The notes beneath the pieces are model-generated. The model ran no database searches and had not been told where the DNA came from. It saw only the letters and a list, made by a program, of their open reading frames with translations. From NCBI GenBank assembly GCA_002328625.1, contig DCVC01000050.1, positions 782 to 7,290 on the forward strand: a DNA stretch of 6,509 nucleotides. The letters run 5' to 3'. The stretch's first letter is position 1. Each line of letters opens with the position of its first letter. Shown here piece after piece: positions 1 through 5,221 of this stretch. The stretch is from Bacteroidales bacterium UBA2198. Its GTDB lineage: Bacteria; Bacteroidota; Bacteroidia; Bacteroidales; VadinHA17. Position numbers and translations under genes: made by a program.

Positions 1-62
1 CCGCCGAGAAGAATTTTATCACGTTTTTCCTTTAGCTCGCGTATTTTCCTTTCTAGTGGCAT
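1..62 (-). CDS. Partial CDS: N-terminus of a probable acyl-CoA carboxylase carboxyltransferase (beta-type) subunit
   Basis: An ATG at 62-60 on the minus strand opens a frame that stays open to the window edge. It gives 20 residues starting MPLERKIRELKEKRDK and ending ILLG, with a further partial Gly codon. A charged, helical N-terminus of the form 'KI.EL..KR....LGG' is how propionyl-/methylmalonyl-CoA carboxylase carboxyltransferase subunits usually begin, just before their 'GGGEKRIE.QH..GKLTARERI' block. That block lies outside the window, so the call rests on the N-terminal pattern alone. If correct, the protein transfers carboxyl groups from biotin to an acyl-CoA in the cytoplasm. It lies downstream of lptG on the same strand after a 92-base gap. 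The bases before the ATG are A-rich with no clear Shine-Dalgarno sequence, which is normal in Bacteroidota. A coiled-coil start of another protein cannot be excluded. Confidence 0.5.
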   Translation of the reverse strand, partial: MPLERKIRELKEKRDKILLG

Positions 63-154
63 GTTTTTCTTTTTGAATATTTGATGAATAAAAGTAATAA
101 CCGTTTAAAGAGATTTAAGAGGACAATTTTAAGTAAAATGTATGATTATATAAA

Positions 155-1291
155 CTATTTCGGGGCAATTCTGTAAAGAACCAGCGCAACAACCAGGTAA
201 ATAATATTAGGAATCCACATGGCAAGAAGGGGCTCAAGGTTTCCCTTCAGGGAAAATTGTGAGGCAAACTGCTGAAAGAGGATATAAGAAAAACTAAGAC
301 CCAGCCCGATTCCTAAATTCATTCCAATACCCCCTCTCACTTTTTTGGAGGATAACGATACTCCAATAAGGGTCAGGATAAAGACTGCAAACGGACTGGC
401 AAAGCGTCGGTACTTTTCTATCAGAAATAATTTTAACTCATCAGAGCCCTGCAGTTGCAGGAGATTAATATAATCGTTGAGTTCATTATATGTCATTGTT
501 CCAACAAACCCCGGATCACGTGAAAAGTCCCCCGGCCTGATTATCAATGCGGTATCGAGTTGACTTCCCCGTGTAATTATTTCTTCCTTATCCTGAATAT
601 CACGAACGTTGTAGTTTATCACCGTCCACTTTTGTTTTGTAGTGTCCCATCTTATTACAGGGGCAGATAGTTTTGATTCAAGTCTGCCTCTGTCATCGAA
701 CCTTTCAATAGTAAAATTTCTGCCGGTATTACTTATCGGATTAAACGACTCCATATAAACCAGAACATTCCTGTAAACCTGCCGGTGAATATTCATCACC
801 GGAACTCTCCTGCTGGATGATCTGTAATATTTATCCTCAAAATCCATCCTGATGAGATTGGCATGTGGAATCACAAAATTTGTCAGCAAAAAAGTAAATA
901 TCGCTATGAACAATGCTGAAATAAAATAAGGCCACATCATTCTCCTGAAGCTCATTCCACTGTTAAGGATGGCAATGATCTCGGTATTGGTCGCCATTTT
1001 TGATGTAAAGAAGATTACGGAAATAAAAACAAAAAGCGGGGCAAACAGCATTGCAAAATAAGGTATGAAATTCAGGTAATAGTCAAAAATCACTGCCTTA
1101 ATAGGAGCATTTTTTTCCATGAAATTGTCAATCTTCTCTGCAAAATCAAATACTACAGCAATTGTGAGGATCAATACGAGGCAAAAGAAAAAAGTACCAA
1201 GGAATTTCCTGATAATGTATCCGTCAATAATCTTGAATTTCAGAGATTCTACAGACGCTCTGAAAGTTTCTTTACCATCGATTTTTTCCAT
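155..1291 (-). CDS. lptG: LptF/LptG family permease (YjgP/YjgQ), LPS export ABC transporter membrane subunit
   Basis: This is an inner-membrane subunit of the LptB2FG transporter, which extracts lipopolysaccharide from the inner membrane for export to the outer membrane. The 378 residues show the family architecture: three N-terminal membrane helices (about 31-49, 68-96 and 118-141), a soluble periplasmic beta-rich domain (about 145-290), then three C-terminal helices (about 297-314, 321-345 and 353-373). The segments 'YIIRKFLGTFFF', 'TNTEIIAILNSGMSFRRMMWP' and 'RRFASPFAVFILTLIGVSLSSKK' are typical of YjgP/YjgQ proteins. The ATG at 1291 lies 43 bases inside tgt, so the two are probably co-transcribed and coupled. 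Relatives often begin close to 'LDxYIIRKFL', so the first ~20 residues here look like an extension. No in-frame ATG, GTG or TTG occurs between the chosen start and the first helix except GTA/CTG-type codons, so 1291 is kept, but a rare start codon is possible. LptF and LptG are hard to tell apart without a comparison; the second paralogue is not in this window. Confidence 0.88.
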   Translation of the reverse strand: MEKIDGKETFRASVESLKFKIIDGYIIRKFLGTFFFCLVLILTIAVVFDFAEKIDNFMEKNAPIKAVIFDYYLNFIPYFAMLFAPLFVFISVIFFTSKMATNTEIIAILNSGMSFRRMMWPYFISALFIAIFTFLLTNFVIPHANLIRMDFEDKYYRSSSRRVPVMNIHRQVYRNVLVYMESFNPISNTGRNFTIERFDDRGRLESKLSAPVIRWDTTKQKWTVINYNVRDIQDKEEIITRGSQLDTALIIRPGDFSRDPGFVGTMTYNELNDYINLLQLQGSDELKLFLIEKYRRFASPFAVFILTLIGVSLSSKKVRGGIGMNLGIGLGLSFSYILFQQFASQFSLKGNLEPLLAMWIPNIIYLVVALVLYRIAPK

Positions 1292-2376
1292 GATTTAAAA
1301 TTACCCTCTCCAATCTTTTGCCTTGCCTCACTGACCAGTTTCAAATAAAATGCCAGATTATGAATGCTAGCTATCTGAGCACCCAGTATTTCACCTGAGA
1401 TAACAAGATGCCTCAGGTAAGCTTTTGAGTAATCCTTACTTACAGAAGATGGGCCTTCATGCTCAAGCGGAGTGAAATCATTGATCCATTTCCTGTTCCT
1501 TATATTGATTATTCCATCTTTTGTGAACAACATACCGTTTCGTCCATTCCTGGTAGGCATGACACAATCAAACATATCAATTCCCCTCTCAATGGCTTCC
1601 AGTATATTGGCCGGAGTACCCACCCCCATAAGATATCTTGGTTTACCGTCCGGAAGTATTTCATTAACAATTTCAATGATCCTGTACATTTCCTCAGCAG
1701 GTTCCCCCACTGACAATCCTCCTATAGCATTTCCAGACATGTCGGCCAAAGCAGCCTTTTCTGCAGAGTCCTTTCGAAGGTCATCAAATGTACTGCCTTG
1801 TACTATTGGAAAGAGTAGTTGCTCATAACCCCATATCGGATCTGTTTTACAGAATCTTTCCACAGCCCTGTCGAGCCAGCGGTGAGTAAGTCCGGTTGAT
1901 TTTTTTGCGTATCTGTAATCGCAGGGGAAAGGTGTGCATTCATCAAAAGGCATTATTATGTCAGCACCAATAATGCGTTGAATGTCAATAGTATTTTCAG
2001 GTGTGAAGATATGTTCGGATCCGTCTATATGAGATCTGAAAACAGCTCCGTTTTCAGTCAGTTTCCTGTTACCGGCCAGGGAAAAAACCTGATATCCTCC
2101 GCTGTCAGTAAGTAATGGCCGTTCCCAGCTCATAAATCTGTGAAGCCCGCCTGAACTTCTCAGTATTTCTGGCCCGGGCCTTAAATATAAATGATATGTG
2201 TTACCAAGAATGATTTTCGCTCCTATTTCTTCCTTAAGATCTTTCTGCATTATTCCTTTCACAGTTCCTGCAGTCCCAACTGGCATAAAGACAGGAGTAG
2301 GGATCTCACCATGAGCAGTTATTAACAGACCTGCCCTTGCATTGGTTTCTTTATCCCTGCTCTCTATAACAAACAT
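1249..2376 (-). CDS. tgt: Queuine tRNA-ribosyltransferase (tRNA-guanine transglycosylase)
   Basis: Tgt exchanges guanine 34 of tRNAs for Asp, Asn, His and Tyr with the queuosine precursor preQ1 (bacterial type). The protein has 375 residues, the usual bacterial length, and a TIM-barrel fold. Visible family blocks, numbered from the chosen Met: 'LLTDSGGYQVFSL' with catalytic Asp91; 'MPFDECTPFP' with Asp145; 'VQGS' at 192-195; 'GGLSVGE' at 220-226; and 'MFDCVMPTRNGRNG', whose Asp270 is the nucleophile. The late 'SIHNL' histidine (His339) that would bind zinc is present, but the CxCxxC ligands before it are replaced by Gly308, Ser310 and Ser313. The frame is open upstream to a TTG at 2403, but the ATG at 2376 is preferred. 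It matches the family N-terminus, has AGGA 9-12 bases upstream, and the upstream TTG falls inside the -7 promoter element. The gene is first in a leftward operon with lptG, which it overlaps by 43 bases. Confidence 0.97.
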   Translation of the reverse strand: MFVIESRDKETNARAGLLITAHGEIPTPVFMPVGTAGTVKGIMQKDLKEEIGAKIILGNTYHLYLRPGPEILRSSGGLHRFMSWERPLLTDSGGYQVFSLAGNRKLTENGAVFRSHIDGSEHIFTPENTIDIQRIIGADIIMPFDECTPFPCDYRYAKKSTGLTHRWLDRAVERFCKTDPIWGYEQLLFPIVQGSTFDDLRKDSAEKAALADMSGNAIGGLSVGEPAEEMYRIIEIVNEILPDGKPRYLMGVGTPANILEAIERGIDMFDCVMPTRNGRNGMLFTKDGIINIRNRKWINDFTPLEHEGPSSVSKDYSKAYLRHLVISGEILGAQIASIHNLAFYLKLVSEARQKIGEGNFKSWKKSMVKKLSERL

Positions 2377-2384
2377 AAAATCAA

Positions 2385-2388
2385 TCCT
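2385..2388 (-). promoter_or_regulatory. Shine-Dalgarno-like AGGA before tgt
   Basis: AGGA on the minus strand sits 9-12 bases before the ATG at 2376. It is one of the better ribosome binding sites in this window, where most starts have none. It supports the ATG at 2376 over the upstream in-frame TTG at 2403. Confidence 0.5.
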
Positions 2389-2400
2389 GTTTTGGAAGCA

Positions 2401-2408
2401 CAAAGGTA
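2401..2408 (-). promoter_or_regulatory. Bacteroidota -7 promoter element (TACCTTTG) for tgt-lptG
   Basis: Read on the minus strand, this is an exact match to the TAnnTTTG -7 consensus of the Bacteroidota primary sigma factor. The expected transcript start is a few bases downstream, giving a 5' leader of about 20 bases that contains the AGGA before the ATG at 2376. A TTTT tract lies about 20 bases upstream of it, near where the -33 TTTG is expected; the match there is poor, as is common. It overlaps the TTG that would otherwise extend tgt by nine codons. Confidence 0.6.
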
Positions 2409-2545
2409 ATTTATATGCTTCGCCTTATAAAATTTACAACAATAATTTTTATCAACCTCCGTTCGTTTTGAGTTATGATTGTTGAAAAACTCTCTTTTTC
2501 ATTTAAGATTATCTTATTATTATTGCTGGCATATTTGAAAGTCAA
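2409..2545. other. Divergent intergenic region between tgt and the glycosyltransferase
   Basis: This AT-rich region must hold the start signals of two diverging operons. The leftward -7 element is clear (2401-2408). Rightward, I see only imperfect seven-of-eight matches to TAnnTTTG: TCGTTTTG at 2463-2470 and CATATTTG at 2530-2537. The second lies only 8 bases before the glycosyltransferase ATG, so it is a poor candidate unless the mRNA is nearly leaderless. Neither has a TTTG at the expected -33 distance. A short ORF (2475-2549) occupies the right half. No hairpin of note was found. Confidence 0.4.
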
Positions 2546-2549
2546 ATGA
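2475..2549 (+). CDS. Possible 24-residue hydrophobic leader peptide upstream of the glycosyltransferase
   Basis: An ATG at 2475 opens a 24-codon frame whose TGA (2547-2549) overlaps the glycosyltransferase ATG (2546-2548) in an ATGA junction, the classical arrangement for translational coupling. The peptide starts MIVEKLSFSFK, continues as a short hydrophobic stretch rich in Ile and Leu, and ends KVK, so it resembles a tiny single-pass membrane peptide. No Shine-Dalgarno sequence precedes it, and AT-rich DNA easily gives Leu/Ile-rich frames by chance. It is recorded because the overlap is exact, the location is upstream of a gene with no good ribosome binding site of its own, and the frame differs from that gene. 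The product may not exist. Confidence 0.25.
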   Translation: MIVEKLSFSFKIILLLLLAYLKVK

Positions 2550-3676
2550 TACTAAGGGATGATTTATTCCTTTTAATTGTTTTCATAATATTCGGAATAT
2601 CAGCACTGATTCAGTATTTTTATTATCTGTATTATTACCTCTCACTCTGGTTCCACAATCATTCAGAAACTTCTTCAGACAGATATCCTGTATCGGTTAT
2701 AATTTGTGCGCGTAACGAAGAAGAGAATCTGACACACTTTCTCCCTTATATACTGGAACAGGATTATCCTGATTATGAGGTTATTGTTGTAAATGATTGC
2801 TCTGAAGACAATTCCTTCGATGTTCTTGGATCTTTTCTTGCAAAGTATCCTCATCTTAGAATTTCTACGGTGAACAAGGATCCGAAATTTACTCATAACA
2901 AAAAATTCGCTCAGTTTATCGGAATAAAAGCTGCAAAGAATGATCTGCTATTATTCACTGACGCCGACTGCCAGCCTGAATCTGACAAGTGGATTGCAGG
3001 AATGGCATCACATTTTGACGATAAAACCGATTTCGTAATAGGTTATGGCGGATATCTTTCAAGGAAAGGACTGCTGAATTATTATATCCGCTATGATACA
3101 ATGTTTATTGCCATGCAATATCTTGGTATGGGAATTAGAGGGAATCCATATATGGGTGTCGGACGAAACCTTGCATATAAACGGTCAATGTTTTTCAATA
3201 ATAAGGGTTATGGCAGATTCAATCGACTTATATCAGGAGATGATGACCTTTTTGTGAACGCCAGTGCTTCCGGGAAGAATACAAGCGTGGAATTCAGAAA
3301 AGATATGCATACAAGGTCAATCCCGGCTGCCAATATCAATGAATGGTTTGCACAGAAGAAAAGACATCTGACCACAGCCCGGTATTACAGGTCCGGGGAT
3401 AAAATCTTATTAATCCTTGAGCCCGCGTCAAGACTGTTGTTTTATATTTCCGCTGTAATTCTTTTTGTAAATAGTTTTCTCTGGCCCGTAATTACAGTAA
3501 TATTCGGTTTAAGATTAATAATCCAGGTTATCATTTTTACTCTTATCGCAAAGAAGCTTAATGAAAAAGGATTAGTAACTTTCACATTATTTTTCGATAT
3601 CTTTTCACCTTTGGTAAACGTTATTATTTATTCAAGTAATTTCTTCAACAGATCAGTCAGAAACCAATGGAAGTAG
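2546..3676 (+). CDS. Membrane-anchored family 2 glycosyltransferase
   Basis: A GT-A fold glycosyltransferase of family GT2, with an N-terminal membrane helix (about 7-32), a cytoplasmic catalytic domain (about 48-285) and two or three C-terminal helices (about 292-312, 314-335 and 343-363). It would add sugars from a nucleotide-sugar donor at the inner face of the membrane. The nucleotide-binding start 'PVSVIICARNEEENL' (48-62) is followed by 'VVNDCSEDNS' (Asp84), the metal-binding 'TDAD' (Asp139, Asp141), an acidic 'SGDDDLF' (230-236) in the place of the catalytic base, and 'QKKRH' (270-274) where processive enzymes such as cellulose or hyaluronan synthases carry QxxRW. Substrate and product cannot be inferred. 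Its stop overlaps the sigma factor start by 10 bases, so it leads a three-gene operon with the sigma factor and rsmG. There is no clear Shine-Dalgarno sequence; a small upstream ORF ends on its start codon. Confidence 0.9.
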   Translation: MILRDDLFLLIVFIIFGISALIQYFYYLYYYLSLWFHNHSETSSDRYPVSVIICARNEEENLTHFLPYILEQDYPDYEVIVVNDCSEDNSFDVLGSFLAKYPHLRISTVNKDPKFTHNKKFAQFIGIKAAKNDLLLFTDADCQPESDKWIAGMASHFDDKTDFVIGYGGYLSRKGLLNYYIRYDTMFIAMQYLGMGIRGNPYMGVGRNLAYKRSMFFNNKGYGRFNRLISGDDDLFVNASASGKNTSVEFRKDMHTRSIPAANINEWFAQKKRHLTTARYYRSGDKILLILEPASRLLFYISAVILFVNSFLWPVITVIFGLRLIIQVIIFTLIAKKLNEKGLVTFTLFFDIFSPLVNVIIYSSNFFNRSVRNQWK

Positions 3677-4263
3677 GAAGCGATTTATCGGACAAAGCGA
3701 AAAATGATCTGTTACTCGTTGAGATGGCCAGGAGCGGGAATGAAAAAGCCTATGCAAGCCTGATGAACCGTTACAGGGATTCAATTTACTTCATGCTTTT
3801 AAAAATGGTGAATAATGCTTCCGATGCTGAAGATCTTACCATCGAGGCCTTTGGAAAAGCATTCAGGAATCTCGAATCTTTCACACCTGATTATGCTTTC
3901 AGCACCTGGCTTTTTAAAATTGCCACAAACAATTGTATTGACTTTATAAGGAAGAAGCAGATCTCTCCATCCCCTGTTGATCATGTACAGGATGATATTG
4001 ACACGTTAACCGTCAATATCCAGTCTGATCTTCCTGATCCTGAAGAAACACTGATAAATGACCAGAAGATAGCCGTCCTGAGGGGCATAGTAAATCAGCT
4101 AAAACCGCGTTACAGATCGCTTATTGAGCTCAGATACTACAAAGAATACTCATATGAAGAAATCGCTTCAGAGCTTAGTCTGCCTATAGGAACAGTAAAA
4201 GCCCAGTTATACAGGGCAAAGACACTCTTATACAACATATTTATCAAAACAGGCAACAGATAG
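3667..4263 (+). CDS. RNA polymerase sigma factor, ECF-type sigma-70 family
   Basis: A small two-domain sigma factor that would direct RNA polymerase to a dedicated promoter set. Of 198 residues, about 28-98 form region 2: 'AYASLMNRYRDSIYFML', then 'NASDAEDLTIEAFGKAF', then 'STWLFKIATNNCIDFIRKK'. The linker of about 40 residues is acidic. Residues 137-188 form region 4, with the helix-turn-helix 'YSYEEIASELSLPIGTVKAQL' followed by 'YRAKTLLYN'. Region 3 is absent, as expected for the ECF class. The ATG at 3667 lies inside the end of the glycosyltransferase gene, and the TAG stop shares one base with the GTG of rsmG, so all three are likely translated from one transcript. No anti-sigma factor with a zinc-binding or membrane domain lies beside it, which is unusual for the class; control may come from elsewhere or from expression level. 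The target genes are unknown. Confidence 0.93.
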   Translation: MEVGSDLSDKAKNDLLLVEMARSGNEKAYASLMNRYRDSIYFMLLKMVNNASDAEDLTIEAFGKAFRNLESFTPDYAFSTWLFKIATNNCIDFIRKKQISPSPVDHVQDDIDTLTVNIQSDLPDPEETLINDQKIAVLRGIVNQLKPRYRSLIELRYYKEYSYEEIASELSLPIGTVKAQLYRAKTLLYNIFIKTGNR

Positions 4264-4886
4264 TGTCGCAGGTCATCTTCAGATATTTCCCCACACTTTC
4301 AGAGCACCAGAAGAATAAATTGACACTCCTGAGGGAGATTTACCGGGAATGGAACAGCAAAATCAACGTTATTTCACGGAAAGACATGGATAATTTTTAT
4401 GTCCATCATGTCCTTCACTCCCTGGCAATAGCAAAGATTATTGAATTCCTGCCATTTACAAAAGTGCTTGATGTCGGTACCGGAGGAGGGTTCCCGGGAA
4501 TTCCTTTGGCAATCATGTTCCCCGGTTCAGAATTTACGCTCCTCGACTCAGTAGGTAAAAAGATCAAAGTCGTCAACTCAGTAAAAGATGAGCTTGGTCT
4601 CAATAATGTAATTACAAGAAGAACAAGAGTGGAAGATGAAAGAAATAAGTATGATTTCGTTGTAAGCCGTGCAGTTTCCAGGTTTTCATCCTTCGTGAAG
4701 ATGACTTCCGGAATTATTGAAAAGGGTGGAAGTAACAATCTCAAAAACGGGATCATTTATCTTAAAGGAGGCGATCTTAAGGAAGAATTGATACTTTTCA
4801 GGAAGAAGACGGTTATCTGGGAAATCGGGAACTTTTTCAAAGAATCATATTTTGAAACAAAGAAAATAATATATCTGCCGGTTTGA
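4263..4886 (+). CDS. rsmG: 16S rRNA (guanine527-N7)-methyltransferase RsmG (GidB)
   Basis: This enzyme methylates N7 of G527 in the 530 loop of 16S rRNA using S-adenosylmethionine. The 207-residue length is normal for the family. The sequence shows 'WNSKINVISRKD' (30-41) and 'HHVLHSL' (48-54), the SAM-binding motif I 'VLDVGTGGGFPGIPLA' (68-83), an acidic end of strand 2 in 'TLLDSVGKK' (Asp95), 'DFVVSRAV' (131-138) and 'YLKGGDL' (166-172). The start is a GTG whose first base is the last base of the sigma factor's TAG. The next in-frame ATG is at residue 42, beyond conserved sequence, so the GTG is the only sensible choice. It is last in the glycosyltransferase / sigma factor / rsmG operon. No GC-rich terminator follows, so some read-through into rpmH is possible. 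Confidence 0.96.
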   Translation: MSQVIFRYFPTLSEHQKNKLTLLREIYREWNSKINVISRKDMDNFYVHHVLHSLAIAKIIEFLPFTKVLDVGTGGGFPGIPLAIMFPGSEFTLLDSVGKKIKVVNSVKDELGLNNVITRRTRVEDERNKYDFVVSRAVSRFSSFVKMTSGIIEKGGSNNLKNGIIYLKGGDLKEELILFRKKTVIWEIGNFFKESYFETKKIIYLPV

Positions 4887-4915
4887 TTTCTAAAAAACTC
4901 ATCTTTCATATTTTT

Positions 4916-4929
4916 ATTTTTTAAAAAAT
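4916..4929. repeat. Perfect 14-bp A/T palindrome in the rpmH promoter spacer
   Basis: An A, six T, six A and a T form a perfect palindrome ending 3 bases before the -7 element of rpmH. It lies between the -7 element and the expected -33 position. It contains no G or C, so it is a poor terminator for rsmG. A bent, easily melted promoter spacer is the simplest reading; a regulator site is possible but unsupported. Confidence 0.4.
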
Positions 4930-4932
4930 CAC

Positions 4933-4940
4933 TATATTTG
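4933..4940 (+). promoter_or_regulatory. Bacteroidota -7 promoter element (TATATTTG) for rpmH
   Basis: An exact match to TAnnTTTG, with T-rich DNA (4911-4915) about 18 bases upstream near the -33 position. The predicted transcript start is a few bases downstream, giving a 5' leader of roughly 38 bases before the rpmH ATG. Together with the terminator at 5167-5195 it defines rpmH as its own short transcription unit. Confidence 0.6.
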
Positions 4941-4984
4941 CGGTCTCAAAATAAAAGAGTACTGCCAATTAAATAATTACAAAG

Positions 4985-5140
4985 ATGAAAAGGACATTTC
5001 AACCATCGAGAAGGAAGAGAGCAAACAAGCATGGTTTCAGGGAAAGAATGTCCACACCCAATGGCAGAAGAGTACTTGCTGCACGAAGAGCAAAGGGCAG
5101 AAAAAAACTTACTGTCTCCTCTGAGCTTAAAATTAAATAG
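4985..5140 (+). CDS. rpmH: 50S ribosomal protein L34 (bL34)
   Basis: A 51-residue, strongly basic protein beginning MKRTFQPSRRKRANKHGF and containing 'RMSTPNGRRVLAARRAKGRKKL', which is diagnostic of bacterial L34, a small protein of the large ribosomal subunit that binds 23S rRNA. The length is normal; the family is usually 44-53 residues. It starts at the ATG at 4985, preceded by an A/T-rich leader without a Shine-Dalgarno sequence. It has its own exact -7 element upstream (4933-4940) and a strong intrinsic terminator downstream. In many bacteria rpmH lies with rnpA near the replication origin; here it lies between rsmG and mqnE, with no rnpA in sight. Confidence 0.98.
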   Translation: MKRTFQPSRRKRANKHGFRERMSTPNGRRVLAARRAKGRKKLTVSSELKIK

Positions 5141-5166
5141 CAGTTGCTTTTCAGGATATTAATATG

Positions 5167-5195
5167 AAGGTGTTCCGGAACCGGACACCTTTTTT
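5167..5195 (+). terminator. Rho-independent terminator after rpmH
   Basis: The left arm AAGGTGTTCCGG (5167-5178) pairs with CCGGACACCTT (5181-5191) with one bulged T. The apical loop is about four bases (GAAC), and six consecutive T lie at 5190-5195. The stem is GC-rich and starts 26 bases after the rpmH stop. It should end the rpmH transcript and shield mqnE from it. Confidence 0.9.
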
Positions 5196-5197
5196 GT

Positions 5198-5205
5198 TAT
5201 ATTTA
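5198..5205 (+). promoter_or_regulatory. Weak -7-like element (TATATTTA) before mqnE
   Basis: A seven-of-eight match to TAnnTTTG just after the rpmH terminator and 16 bases before the mqnE ATG. No -33 TTTG is visible; that position falls inside the terminator stem. It is the only candidate promoter in the short gap, so mqnE either uses it with a very short leader or depends on read-through. Confidence 0.25.
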
Positions 5206-5221
5206 CTCACTTCAACAGGCA

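Noticed and set aside
1459..1828. Two plus-strand open frames of 84 and 118 codons
   Set aside because: They lie entirely antisense to tgt, whose protein is conserved from end to end, and show no recognisable domain or start signal.
2456..2460. Perfect GGAGG on the minus strand in the divergent region
   Set aside because: No ATG or GTG follows at a workable distance; it lies upstream of the tgt promoter and is not in the tgt leader.
2530..2537. CATATTTG as a promoter for the glycosyltransferase
   Set aside because: It is one mismatch from TAnnTTTG but only 8 bases before the start codon and lacks a -33 element.
4415..4756. Minus-strand open frame of 113 codons
   Set aside because: It is antisense to the conserved SAM-binding core of rsmG, and its translation looks like a low-complexity Pro/Ser/Thr/Leu shadow.
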